From contig JBHBZU010000037.1 of NCBI GenBank assembly GCA_041797745.1, positions 1-53,116 on the forward strand: DNA of 53,116 nucleotides, written 5' to 3'. Under the pieces are notes generated by a model, which had not been told where the DNA came from, searched no databases, and saw only the letters and a list, made by a program, of their open reading frames with translations. The position numbers were made by a program, and so were the translations under genes. This document shows, piece after piece, positions 1 through 8,855 of the stretch; the first letter of the stretch is position 1; each line of letters begins with the position of its first letter. Source of the DNA: UBA3871 sp041797745 (GTDB taxonomy: Bacteria > Bacillota > Clostridia > Peptostreptococcales > Anaerovoracaceae).

Positions 1-1028
1 ATGCCTGTTTTTACTTCTCTAAAGCGCGCAATATTCTTATCATCCACAACAGCTACAACGGATTTGCCGTTCTTCATTATTACCGCCTTGGTTGGTACGC
101 AAAGGGCATTTCTTGACTGTTCAGCCTTAACGCTGACCTCCGCAAACATTCCGCTCATAAGCTCACCTTTGGAATTATCCAGTGAAATGGACACAGGGTA
201 TGTGTAAGTTCCCAAAGCAGGTGCCGGAGAAAGAGTATCAACTTCGCCTTTAAATACCTTTCCCTCCAAATTGGTTACTGTAACCTCCACCTCATCTCCT
301 ACGTGTAAGAGTCCTGCCACATATTCAGAAGCCGTGGTTTCAATCTGAAGTTCTGAAGTATTTGAAATGGACGCTGCCATCTGTGCGCTGTTTGCCATGT
401 TTCCTACCGATACATTCAAACTGGTAATATAACCGCTGATAGGAGCAGTCACATTGTAGTTGGACATCTGTTCCGCCGCCAGCTGATAAGCCGATTTGGC
501 ATTTTGGTACTGTACTTTGGCTGCGTCAAAGTCGGACTTGGATATAGCTCCCTCCTTGTAGAGAATTGCCATGTTATTGTAGCTGGTGCTTGCAACATCA
601 TAGGCAGTTTTAGCCTGTGTCAGACTTCCGCTTACCATGCCGCTGTCTATGTTAAAAATAGTTGCACCTTTCTTGACATAATCCCCTACTTTAACGTGAA
701 CTGCCGTAATTTGACCTTGCGCCAAAGGATAAATAGCGGCTTCCTCCACCGCCGAAATTCTTCCCGACATAAGCGTTGCCTTGGAAATATTCACATTTTC
801 TGCAACTGCAAGAGTTACCGCCGTCAGTTTTTCATTTTCTGTTTCAGTTCCTGTTGTATTTATTACAAAAGCACCTATTCTGTAAATTAAAAGAGCTGCA
901 AAGGCTATAATAATAATCGCCATGAGCTTATGCTCTTTCATCCAACCCTGAAATCCTCCCTTTTTGTCCTTGTATGTTTCATCACTTTTTTCGATAATAT
1001 CTAAATTTTTTTCTTTCTTATCAGACAT
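1..1028 (-). CDS. HlyD/MacA-type periplasmic adaptor (membrane fusion) protein, 3' end missing
   Basis: At least 342 residues; the C-terminus runs off the left edge. A short charged N-terminus precedes one membrane segment (about residues 33-55, MAIIIIAFAALLIYRIGAFV). Then comes the first half of a barrel-sandwich/lipoyl-like domain (IYPLAQGQITAVHVKVGDYV), an alpha-helical hairpin, the second half (APISGYITSLNVSVGN), and a beta-barrel segment (ELMSGMFAEVSVKAE). This order is that of adaptors working with MacB-type ABC exporters or RND-like pumps; the partner would lie left of the window. The start at 1028 is preceded by GAGGAGAAAGAA, a strong ribosome-binding site. The family call is firm; the substrate cannot be told. 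Confidence 0.9.
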   Translation of the reverse strand, partial: MSDKKEKNLDIIEKSDETYKDKKGGFQGWMKEHKLMAIIIIAFAALLIYRIGAFVINTTGTETENEKLTAVTLAVAENVNISKATLMSGRISAVEEAAIYPLAQGQITAVHVKVGDYVKKGATIFNIDSGMVSGSLTQAKTAYDVASTSYNNMAILYKEGAISKSDFDAAKVQYQNAKSAYQLAAEQMSNYNVTAPISGYITSLNVSVGNMANSAQMAASISNTSELQIETTASEYVAGLLHVGDEVEVTVTNLEGKVFKGEVDTLSPAPALGTYTYPVSISLDNSKGELMSGMFAEVSVKAEQSRNALCVPTKAVIMKNGKSVVAVVDDKNIARFREVKTG

Positions 1029-1060
1029 TTCTTTCTCCTCGGTTTCCAAATGTATCCCTT

Positions 1061-1090
1061 ATTTTATCATGTCATAACACGCTTTAGCAA
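1061..1090 (-). promoter_or_regulatory. Promoter of the HlyD-family gene
   Basis: On the minus strand TTGCTA (1090-1085) and TAAAAT (1066-1061) are separated by 18 bp, matching the housekeeping sigma pattern. The predicted transcript begins about 25-30 nt before the start codon at 1028. Confidence 0.6.
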
Positions 1091-1390
1091 ATGAAAGTTT
1101 TTTCTCAAAAAAATTCACAGGTTATTTGCATTTTGTAAATTTTTTTCTCCTAATTTTTTATTACATTGGTATGATACCCAAAATATACCTGTCTTAAAAC
1201 TTTTTTAGCAACATCCTTGCACTGTATCGGCTTTTTCTGCGCTACTTAATTAATAATATGTCTATATGCTTTTTATCCATATTTATTTAACAGTATCTTT
1301 GCTTTAAATCCGCTTTATATCTAAGACCTTTCCAAGCTTTTCCACAGCTCAACTACACTTTGCCAAATCAATTAACATAAAAAATCGGAC
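1091..1390. other. AT-rich intergenic stretch with one small palindrome
   Basis: I see no credible gene in this 300-bp stretch between the HlyD-family promoter and the rlmN terminator. It contains the perfect 11-bp palindrome GGTATGATACC at 1168-1178, about 80 bp upstream of the HlyD-family promoter. That could be an operator, but nothing further supports it. Confidence 0.5.
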
Positions 1391-1424
1391 TAAAAAAGTG
1401 AGGTTTCTTAAAAACCTCACTTTT
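1391..1424 (-). terminator. Rho-independent terminator after rlmN
   Basis: A 13-bp perfect stem (AAAAGTGAGGTTT at 1394-1406 against 1412-1424) with a 5-nt loop is followed on the minus strand by a run of T. It sits 35 bp past the rlmN stop and ends the ileS-rlmN transcript. Confidence 0.85.
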
Positions 1425-1458
1425 AGATTGTTTATAGCTTGTATTTTATTGGATAAAT

Positions 1459-2511
1459 TTAATTATGTGACAATCTTAATTGACCGCAAGCCGCGTCAAT
1501 ATCTGAACCAAGTTCTCTCCTGACAGTCGCTGTAATTTTGCGAGATTCAAGTCGCGCCAAAAATTTATTTACCTGAGCTTTAGGTGAACCCGACAATCCT
1601 GTTTCACTTACTTCATTTAAGGGAATAAGATTCACGTGGCAAAGCATTCCCGAAAGCAGCCCTGCCAATTCATCAGCCTGTTCCAGACCGTCGTTTTTCC
1701 CCGCTATCAGTGCGTATTCAAAAGTTATACGCCTGCCTGTTACTTCGGTATATTTACGACACTTAACCATAAGCTCTTCTATTGGATATCTATGATTTAT
1801 GGGCATTATGGAGGACCTTATTTCATTGTTAGGTGCATGAAGCGAAACCGCCAAATTTACCTGCGGTAAGTCCTTTGCAAAATCCATAATTTTAGGTACC
1901 AGTCCGCAGGTGGAAACAGTGATGTTTCTCATTGAAAGACCAAGACCCCTTTGGTCATGTACCAAATTAATAAATTTTACTATATTTCCGTAATTATCAA
2001 AGGGTTCGCCTGTTCCCATTATCACAATATGGTTAATTTTCTCACCTGTAGCACGCTGTACACCTATCACCTGCATGAGAATTTCTCCCGCAGACAGATT
2101 ACGGGTAAGCCCTCCTATTGTTGAGGCGCAAAAGGCACAACCCATACGGCAGCCTGCTTGAGAAGATACGCAGATGGAATTTCCGTATTTATACTTCATA
2201 AATACGGACTCTACTGCAATCTGTTCTTTGTCCCAAGGGGTCTTTTCCAAACCGAAAAGGAACTTCACAGTGCCGTCAGTAGCGGAATTTTGCCGTTTAA
2301 GAATATGAATATGACCTATGGACAGCTGTCCGTCCTCTTCTGCCCTCTCCAGCTTTTCTCTAAGAGACTTGGGGAGATTGGACATTTCCGCAAAAGAGTC
2401 TACCCCCTTGGAAAGCCACTCAAATACCTGCTTTGCTCTGAATGCAGGCTCCCTTATGCTCTTAAAAAATTTCCCTAATTCAGTTATATCTAAATCACGT
2501 AAATTTATCAT
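1459..2511 (-). CDS. rlmN: Dual-specificity 23S rRNA/tRNA adenine-C2 methyltransferase RlmN
   Basis: 350 residues, normal for the family. RlmN is a radical-SAM enzyme that methylates C2 of A2503 in 23S rRNA and A37 in some tRNAs. The radical-SAM cluster motif is CRMGCAFC (Cys121, Cys125, Cys128). The C-terminal cysteine of the ping-pong methyl transfer is in DAACGQL (Cys342). SAM-binding GTGEPFDN and the SLHAPN motif are present. The start lies 6 bp after the ileS stop and its ribosome-binding site is weak, which suggests translational coupling in an ileS-rlmN operon under T-box control. Confidence 0.96.
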   Translation of the reverse strand: MINLRDLDITELGKFFKSIREPAFRAKQVFEWLSKGVDSFAEMSNLPKSLREKLERAEEDGQLSIGHIHILKRQNSATDGTVKFLFGLEKTPWDKEQIAVESVFMKYKYGNSICVSSQAGCRMGCAFCASTIGGLTRNLSAGEILMQVIGVQRATGEKINHIVIMGTGEPFDNYGNIVKFINLVHDQRGLGLSMRNITVSTCGLVPKIMDFAKDLPQVNLAVSLHAPNNEIRSSIMPINHRYPIEELMVKCRKYTEVTGRRITFEYALIAGKNDGLEQADELAGLLSGMLCHVNLIPLNEVSETGLSGSPKAQVNKFLARLESRKITATVRRELGSDIDAACGQLRLSHN

Positions 2512-2517
2512 TTATGG

Positions 2518-5500
2518 TTACAGCTTTTCTACATCTATTCCGGTTTTATGACCGTTGATGTCGTATTCGGTGAGACCATCCTTTTTTACAATTTCTTTAG
2601 CGAGAGTTTCAGTGGAAATATAAGCTTCGTGTGCCTTAACTGCTGCTGCAACTTCCTCCTCTGCGGAAATGTAAATCTTGATGTTGTCCATCATTTCAAA
2701 ATTCTTCTGCTTACGAAGCTGCTGTACCTTGGAAATGACTTCACGGGCATAACCCTCATTCACCAGTTCAGGTGTAAGATTGGTATCAAGTATGGTAAAG
2801 ATATTGTTTTCCATTGCTACTGCAAAACCCTCTTTGGCATTGATTCTAACATCTACCAAGTCCTTGCCTACTTCATAAGTCTCTCCATCCAGCTCAATTT
2901 TTAAAGTTTCACCCGCTTCAAGCAATGCCACAACTTCCGCTGCGTCAGCCTTTGCCAAATACTGACCAAAGGCACCAACTTTCTTTTCAAATACAGGGCC
3001 CGCAGCTCTAAAGTTTGGTTTTAGGGAGAAGTTCATATAACCTGACAGGTCTTTTTCAAACTTAACATTCTTAACATTAAGCTCTTCTGTAATAAGAGGT
3101 GTAAGGTCTGAAATAAGAGCTTCATACTTGCCGTCTACCAGTATTTCGGAAAGAGGCTGACGAACTTTAAGCTTTTCAGCTTCTCTGGTTCCACGTCCAA
3201 GAGCTACCAAGTCACGAACCAAGTCCATTCTCTCTTCCACAGCCTTGTCTATTAGCTTTTCTACAGCTTCAGGGAAGTGTGCAACATGAACTGTTTCTTC
3301 ACCTGTAAGATTTACGTACATTTCATCGGAGATGAATGGTGCAATCGGTGCGATGAGCTTTGTCAGACCTACTAATACTTCGTATGTGGTAAGATAAACC
3401 GATTTCTTGTCTTCACTCATGCCTTCGGAATAGAATCTACGACGAGCACGACGGATGTACCAGTTTGACAAGTCTTCATTCACGAATTCTGTAATCATCT
3501 TTACAACTTTCATATGGAAATAGTGATCCATTTCATAGGTCACATCCTTGATTAACTGGTTGTACTTGGAAATAATCCATCTATCAAGTTCAGGTCTTTC
3601 ATCATAAGGAACTGACAGCTTTTGAGGTTCCACTCCATCCTGATTTGAATAAAGAACGAAGAAGTTATATACGTTCTTTAAGGTTCCGAAGAACTTAGAA
3701 ACTACATCCACAAGACCCTCTTCATCAAACTTTGTAGGCGTCCATGCAGGAGAAACGGAAAGCAGATACCAACGAGTCGCGTCAGCTCCGTACTTATCAA
3801 AGAGTCCGAACGGATCTACCGTATTTCCTACGTGCTTACTCATCTTCTTTCCCTCACGGTCGAGAATAAGGTCATTTACCAATACATTTTTGTATGGAGC
3901 CTTGCCTGTAATGATGGTAGAAATTGCCATCAGTGAATAGAACCAGCCTCTAGTTTGGTCGATACCCTCACAGATGAAATCAGCAGGGAACAGCTCCTTT
4001 TCAAAACGTTCTTTATTTTCAAAAGGATAGTGCCACTGTGCAAATGGCATGGAACCTGAGTCGAACCAACAGTCCATAACTTCAGGAATCCTGTTCATTT
4101 CTTTGCCGCAATCGGAACACTTGATATGAATGTCATCAACATATGGACGATGAAGCTCTATGGATTCATCAATCTTTTCAACAGCCTTAGCCACTAAATC
4201 TGCACGAGATTCCACACACTCAAGGTGTCCGCAGTCGCAGCGCCAAATAGGAATAGGGGTACCCCAGTATCTGTTACGGGAAATAGCCCAGTCCTTAACC
4301 TCTTCAAGCCAGTTTCCAAAGCGCTTTTCACCTACAAAATCCGGATACCAGTTCACCGTATTGTTGTTTGCAACCAGCTGATCTCTAAGTTTAGTCATCT
4401 CAATGTACCAAGACGGCTTTGCATAATAAATCAGCGGTGTACCACATCTCCAACAGTGAGGATAGTTATGGCTAATCTTTTCTTTAGCAAAGATTTTCTG
4501 ATTTTCCGCAAGCCACTTGATAATTTCTACATCTAAACCATCCTCCATGATAAAATGCCCCTCCCATGGAGTAGTAGTATACTTGCCCTCTTCATCCACA
4601 GGATTTACATGTACCAAATTGTACTTACGTCCTGTCTGATAGTCATCCTCACCAAAAGCAGGTGCAGTATGAACGATACCTGTACCGTCTTCTGTAGATA
4701 CATAATCATTGCAGGTAACAATGAAAGCTTTCTGGTTCTGTTTTGGAGTGGCTTCGCACCAAGGCATAAGCTGTTCATACTCCATAAACTCCAGAGCTTT
4801 ACCTTTCATTTCTTCTAAAATTTCATAATTGCCCTCGCCAAGAACCTTATCAGCTAAAGCCTTGCCCAAATAGAAGATATTGCCTGCTTCACTGCCTGAT
4901 GTCATCTTAACCTTAACATAATCTACGTCTCCACCAACAGTAAGCGCTACGTTAGCAGCCAGTGTCCATGCGGTAGTTGTCCATGCCAGGAAATATTCGT
5001 TGTCGGTACCCTTTTTCTTAAACTTTGCAGTTATGGTAATAACCTTTACGTCCTTGTAGCCTTGCGCTACTTCATGAGAAGCAAGAGCAGTACCGCAACG
5101 AGGACAATAAGGCACAATCTTAAAGCCCTCATAGATTAATCCCTTTTTGAAAGCCTGATTGATAATCCACCAACCCGATTCAATATAGTTATTGTCTAAA
5201 GTGATGTAAGGGTCATCCATGTCGCAAAGGTATCCCATGCGATCGGACATATCTTTCCAAAGTCCTGTATATGTAAATACGGACTGTCTGCACTTTTCAT
5301 TAAATTCCTTGATACCGTAATTTTCGATATCCTGTTTTCCTGAGAATCCAAGCTGCTTTTCAACTTCAATTTCTACAGGAAGTCCATGGGTATCCCAGCC
5401 TGCCTTACGCTTTACCTGATAGCCTCTCATGGTCTTATATCTATTGATGGAGTCTTTCAGGGTTCTTGCCATTACATGATGAATCCCCGGGCGGCCATTT

Positions 5501-5646
5501 GCAGTCGGCGGTCCCTCGAAGAATACGAAAGACGGACAACCCTCTCTTTCTTTTACGCACTTTCCAAGTAAGTCTTCATCATACCAACGCTTAATCTGAG
5601 ATTTCTGGACTTCTGCGATTGGTAAATCGGATAAATTCTTAAACAT
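2518..5646 (-). CDS. ileS: Isoleucyl-tRNA synthetase, eukaryotic-like (type II)
   Basis: Charges tRNA-Ile in the cytosol. I place the start at 5646 (1042 residues) because CAGGAGGAAAGA immediately precedes that ATG; the frame stays open to 5691 but has no good site there. The class I HIGH signature is in GPPTANGRPGIHH (about residues 45-57), the CP1 editing domain includes TTTAWTLAANVA, and KMSKH is at about 602-606. The GRPGIHH form, KMSKH and the length over 1000 residues are those of the eukaryotic-like type II enzymes rather than the roughly 930-residue bacterial type I. Type II enzymes are generally less sensitive to mupirocin. Expression is controlled by the T-box leader upstream. Confidence 0.97.
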   Translation of the reverse strand: MFKNLSDLPIAEVQKSQIKRWYDEDLLGKCVKEREGCPSFVFFEGPPTANGRPGIHHVMARTLKDSINRYKTMRGYQVKRKAGWDTHGLPVEIEVEKQLGFSGKQDIENYGIKEFNEKCRQSVFTYTGLWKDMSDRMGYLCDMDDPYITLDNNYIESGWWIINQAFKKGLIYEGFKIVPYCPRCGTALASHEVAQGYKDVKVITITAKFKKKGTDNEYFLAWTTTAWTLAANVALTVGGDVDYVKVKMTSGSEAGNIFYLGKALADKVLGEGNYEILEEMKGKALEFMEYEQLMPWCEATPKQNQKAFIVTCNDYVSTEDGTGIVHTAPAFGEDDYQTGRKYNLVHVNPVDEEGKYTTTPWEGHFIMEDGLDVEIIKWLAENQKIFAKEKISHNYPHCWRCGTPLIYYAKPSWYIEMTKLRDQLVANNNTVNWYPDFVGEKRFGNWLEEVKDWAISRNRYWGTPIPIWRCDCGHLECVESRADLVAKAVEKIDESIELHRPYVDDIHIKCSDCGKEMNRIPEVMDCWFDSGSMPFAQWHYPFENKERFEKELFPADFICEGIDQTRGWFYSLMAISTIITGKAPYKNVLVNDLILDREGKKMSKHVGNTVDPFGLFDKYGADATRWYLLSVSPAWTPTKFDEEGLVDVVSKFFGTLKNVYNFFVLYSNQDGVEPQKLSVPYDERPELDRWIISKYNQLIKDVTYEMDHYFHMKVVKMITEFVNEDLSNWYIRRARRRFYSEGMSEDKKSVYLTTYEVLVGLTKLIAPIAPFISDEMYVNLTGEETVHVAHFPEAVEKLIDKAVEERMDLVRDLVALGRGTREAEKLKVRQPLSEILVDGKYEALISDLTPLITEELNVKNVKFEKDLSGYMNFSLKPNFRAAGPVFEKKVGAFGQYLAKADAAEVVALLEAGETLKIELDGETYEVGKDLVDVRINAKEGFAVAMENNIFTILDTNLTPELVNEGYAREVISKVQQLRKQKNFEMMDNIKIYISAEEEVAAAVKAHEAYISTETLAKEIVKKDGLTEYDINGHKTGIDVEKL

Positions 5647-5831
5647 TCTTTCCTCCTGTATGCGAATGTCGTTCTCCGTAACATCCGCCATTAATATGGA
5701 TTTGGTGCAAACTTACTGCTTGACCTTTGCAATATGCCTAATCAAGCTGACATACAAGCTAAAGTATTGGATATTTTGGAAAGAAACATCCAACTTTCGT
5801 TAATTTATGCTATTTGCACTTTTCCTGAAAA

Positions 5832-6110
5832 TAAAAAATCCCTAATTCTACAAATGTAGACTAGGGACGATTGTAAACCGCGGTACCACCCTATTTGCAA
5901 GCCTGTCCAACAACTGCCTGCCACTCATTAAGGCCAAGCTCCAGAGTGATTTTCACTTCTCCGCCTCACCGGTCAAGTCTCAGCTCATCCACCTTGTTTC
6001 CGCCGATTTTTTTGCAAGCTTAAAATCACCTGCATACTCCGAAATTTAATGGAGCCTGACCTCTCTGTAAGGATTTTACGCGGGGCTACTGTCTCTTTCA
6101 TAGCTCGTAT
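5832..6110 (-). promoter_or_regulatory. T-box riboswitch leader of ileS (tRNA-Ile sensing)
   Basis: The minus strand carries the T-box antiterminator core AGGGTGGTACCGCGG (5892-5878). A terminator hairpin follows at 5869-5840, pairing TCCCTA with TAGGGA, and then a T-run. The stem I landmarks GAGACAGTAG and AGAGAGG lie further upstream (about 6095-6058). A candidate specifier triplet ATC (Ile, 5950-5948) sits in GAAAATCACTCTGGAG, followed by a purine as usual. Uncharged tRNA-Ile should stabilise the antiterminator and allow ileS-rlmN transcription. The family is certain; the specifier assignment is by eye. Confidence 0.93.
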
Positions 6111-6200
6111 ATAAAACTAGGGGTATGGGAGAAGTCGCTTTCATGTGTATAAACTCTTGCGATACTTTTTATTGTCAAGCTTCTTCTCGTATACCTGTTC

Positions 6201-6229
6201 ATTCTTGCATATTTACCCTTTCTTGTCAA
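6201..6229 (-). promoter_or_regulatory. Promoter of the ileS T-box leader
   Basis: TTGACA (6229-6224) and AAGAAT (6206-6201) lie 17 bp apart on the minus strand. The -35 is perfect and the -10 matches 4 of 6. A second TTGACA at 6178-6173 lacks a well-spaced -10. Confidence 0.6.
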
Positions 6230-6326
6230 CATAAAAGACAATGTTTTTCAAGAAAATTTCAGGAAATTTTTAAACGTAAATTTTTAAATACACCCTGAAA
6301 AACAAAAATAAAAAACAAAATGCCTG

Positions 6327-6355
6327 TTTTAATCTCTTGATATAAATAATATAAT
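6327..6355 (+). promoter_or_regulatory. Candidate promoter of the DUF6125-like gene
   Basis: A perfect -10 TATAAT (6350-6355) follows a weak -35 TTTTAA (6327-6332) at 17 bp. This is the only good -10 between the divergent ileS leader and the plus-strand gene starting at 6435. Confidence 0.45.
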
Positions 6356-6434
6356 AGATGAGTAGGTAAAATTAATTGCCATATAAATTAAATTCAAATA
6401 TCAAAAACAAATTCAAGAGAAAAAGAGGTAAATT

Positions 6435-7184
6435 ATGAATAAAGAAGAACTTTTCAAAGCAGAGGATATGAATCAGGAGCAGTTGTCCGAATACATAATG
6501 GAAATGCTGCATAGAATGATGGTACATCACACTCTTTGGTTTAGAGAAGTGGAACATCAACTTGGATTCGAAAAGGCTCTGAAAGCAATGGACTACGCAT
6601 GGTCAAAAACCCGTAGCATATCCATGAAACGTATGGCAGAAAATTTCGGCTTCACTCAAGAGGGTGGCGTGCCTGACTTTCTATCCAATATGCCAAAAGA
6701 ACAGCAGCTGAAAGTCATTGACGATATTGCTAAAAACTGGCTTGCTCAAGACGGCGTATGGTTTCAGGCTGTAGAATTTGCCGAGGGAATGAACGACGCC
6801 AAACGTTGCAATGACTCTACTTGGGGAAGATTCTCGCCCTTTGAAGCTTGGTCAATTAAGAAACTGCTTGGTATGGGCGAACATCCCGGCCTTGAGGGGC
6901 TTGAAAGGGCACTCAATTTCCGTATGTACGGTCGTTTAAATGTACAGTCTTGCCACTGGGAAGATGGTGCCCTGATTTTCGAAATGAACGAATGTCGCGT
7001 ACAGACTGCCCGTCTTCGCAAGGGATTGCCGGACTACCCTTGTAAGAGTGCCGGCCTTGTTGAATATTCCCGCTTTGCCAGCGGTGTTGATAGTCGTATA
7101 AAAACAACCTGTATTGGTTGCCCGCCTGACCCTCACCCTGAAAACTGGTTCTGTGCTTGGAAATTCTATATCCCTGAAGAATAA
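6435..7184 (+). CDS. DUF6125-like cytosolic protein of unknown function
   Basis: 249 residues, no signal peptide or membrane segment, and a good ribosome-binding site (AAAAAGAGG). The N-terminal 110 residues are helical and carry the pattern YIMEMLHRMMVHHTLWF, which I recall from DUF6125 proteins of clostridia; the match is from memory. The C-terminal third has spaced cysteines (ESC at about residue 175, ECRV, YPCKS, TTCIGCP, WFCAW) and resembles the cysteine-containing end of small-molecule or V4R-like sensor domains, possibly metal-binding. It is the only plus-strand gene in the window and appears monocistronic, so neighbours give no clue. No function is claimed. Confidence 0.65.
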   Translation: MNKEELFKAEDMNQEQLSEYIMEMLHRMMVHHTLWFREVEHQLGFEKALKAMDYAWSKTRSISMKRMAENFGFTQEGGVPDFLSNMPKEQQLKVIDDIAKNWLAQDGVWFQAVEFAEGMNDAKRCNDSTWGRFSPFEAWSIKKLLGMGEHPGLEGLERALNFRMYGRLNVQSCHWEDGALIFEMNECRVQTARLRKGLPDYPCKSAGLVEYSRFASGVDSRIKTTCIGCPPDPHPENWFCAWKFYIPEE

Positions 7185-7227
7185 TCAGTGCTGTATTCTG
7201 CCTGCTGCTTCCCCCCCCTGCGCCCGC

Positions 7228-8448
7228 TTAAAGTTCCTGCTTATAGTTTGCAAGAAAGTCCTTGAGTTTCCCTGTAGCCTCTTTTAATACCTCAAGCTGC
7301 GGTAAATATACTACTCTGAAATGATCAGGCTCTTTCCAGTTAAAGCCGCTGCCATGAACTATAAGTACCTGCTTTTCACGCAGTAAATCCATAGCGAAGC
7401 GCTCATCATTTGTGATATTAAATTTTTTCACGTCTATTTTAGGGAAGATATAAAAGGCAGCAGCCGGTTTTACCGCGCTTATTCCCTCTATGTCGTTAAG
7501 GGCTTTGTAAACAAATTCTCTCTGCTCATACAGCCTGCCGCCCGCTTTTAAGTATGCGTCCACACTTTCTGTGTCGGAAAGGGCAATTTCAACAATAGAC
7601 TGGGCAGGAACATTGGAGCAAAGCCTCATATTTGAAAGCATATTAAGACCGTCAATATAGCCTCTTGCATTTTCCTTGTTTCCGCTTAACATCATCCAGC
7701 CTATGCGGTAGCCTGCTATCATATGAGACTTTGAAAGTCCTCCAAAAGTAACGCAGAAAAGCTCATCATCAAGGGACGCAACTGAAATATGCTCTTTATC
7801 GTCCATAACAAGCTTATCATATATTTCATCGGAAAAAATTATCAGTCCCTTTTCCTTTGCAATATCCACTATGCCCTGTAAAATCTCCTTTGGATAAAGC
7901 GCACCTGTCGGGTTATTGGGATTTATGATGACAATGGCTTTTGTTTTTGGACTTATTTTCTTTCTTATGTCTTCTAAATCAGGATACCAAAGAGACTCCT
8001 CATCGCACAAGTAGTGAACAGCTTTTCCTCCCGATAAATTTACGCAAGCAGTCCAAAGAGGGTAATCCGGTGATGGTACCAGTACTTCGTCACCCTTGTC
8101 AAGAAGCGCTGTCATACACAAGTTTATCAGCTCGCTTACGCCGTTTCCCGTATAGATATCATCTAGGGTTACATTTGGTAATTTCTTTCTTTGGGCCTCT
8201 TTAAGAATTGCCTTTCTTGCTGAAAGTATACCTTTTGAATCGGAATATCCCTCACATTCGATAAGTTTATTTTGCATTTCTGCTATTACCTTTTCAGGCG
8301 TTCTGAAGCCAAAAGGTGCAGGATTTCCGATATTGAGCTTCAATATGCTCATTCCGTCTGCTATAAGTCTGTTGGCTTCTTCAAGAACAGGTCCCCTTAC
8401 GTCATAAGCAACGTTTTCAAGTTTTACAGATTTATTAAAGTTTCTCAT
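7228..8448 (-). CDS. PLP-dependent class I/II aminotransferase, alanine transaminase (AlaT) type
   Basis: 406 residues from the ATG at 8448, chosen because CAGGAGGGAAAA precedes it; the frame extends to 8469 without a comparable site. Fold type I landmarks are present: IGNPAPFGF at the N-terminus, NPNNPTGA, SDEIYD (Asp207 for the pyridine nitrogen) and the Schiff-base lysine in GGLSKSHMIAGYRIGW (Lys240). The N-terminal pattern and overall sequence resemble the AlaA/AlaT group that moves amino groups between alanine, pyruvate and glutamate. A related substrate such as valine or methionine cannot be excluded. It has its own promoter and converges on the plus-strand gene with a 43-bp gap. Confidence 0.9.
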   Translation of the reverse strand: MRNFNKSVKLENVAYDVRGPVLEEANRLIADGMSILKLNIGNPAPFGFRTPEKVIAEMQNKLIECEGYSDSKGILSARKAILKEAQRKKLPNVTLDDIYTGNGVSELINLCMTALLDKGDEVLVPSPDYPLWTACVNLSGGKAVHYLCDEESLWYPDLEDIRKKISPKTKAIVIINPNNPTGALYPKEILQGIVDIAKEKGLIIFSDEIYDKLVMDDKEHISVASLDDELFCVTFGGLSKSHMIAGYRIGWMMLSGNKENARGYIDGLNMLSNMRLCSNVPAQSIVEIALSDTESVDAYLKAGGRLYEQREFVYKALNDIEGISAVKPAAAFYIFPKIDVKKFNITNDERFAMDLLREKQVLIVHGSGFNWKEPDHFRVVYLPQLEVLKEATGKLKDFLANYKQEL

Positions 8449-8486
8449 TTTTCCCTCCTGTTCGGTCATAATAATTCGAGGTTTAA

Positions 8487-8516
8487 AATATACATACTAC
8501 ATAATTAAAATGCCAA
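8487..8516 (-). promoter_or_regulatory. Promoter of the aminotransferase gene
   Basis: TTGGCA (8516-8511) and TATATT (8492-8487) lie 18 bp apart on the minus strand, about 40 bp before the chosen start. Confidence 0.55.
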
Positions 8517-8784
8517 GTTATGAAGTTATTTCCTATCTGCTATGCGGCTCTTTGCTACCATAATAATAAGCAGATACAAAAAATACCTCTATAAAGTTGG
8601 TTTATTTTAACACACTGTTTTTATGATTGCAAATGTTTCTTTTCCCCAAGAAAACATAAAAAAATCTCGTAAAAAATTCTTGCCTGTATCCTTAGTTATC
8701 CGTAGCAAAATCTAAAAATACAAAACAGGTTTATAGCACAAAAATCAATATGAAATCAATATAAAATCAACATAAAAACAATAC
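8517..8784. other. Non-coding gap with an inverted repeat
   Basis: There is no credible gene. TATCTGCT (8534-8541) and AGCAGATA (8569-8576) form an 8-bp inverted repeat around 27 nt that can fold further (CAT against ATG). It lies just upstream of the aminotransferase promoter. It could be an operator or a structured RNA; I cannot tell. Confidence 0.4.
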
Positions 8785-8808
8785 AAAAGCACACCCTCTC
8801 GGGTGCGC
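8785..8808 (-). terminator. Terminator of the purine operon after purL
   Basis: GCGCACCC-GAGA-GGGTGTGC followed by TTTTGT on the minus strand forms a GC-rich 8-bp stem with a GNRA-like loop. It lies about 50 bp past the purL stop. Confidence 0.85.
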
Positions 8809-8855
8809 CTTTGCCTCTATTAGTCTATTATTCGTTTTAAGAGAATAATGAAAAA

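Noticed and set aside
5647..5691. Longer ileS N-terminus
   Set aside because: No ribosome-binding site lies before 5691, while AGGAGGAAAGA precedes the ATG at 5646.
5821..6200. Small protein gene in the ileS leader
   Set aside because: The stretch is fully explained by the T-box structure and its terminator.
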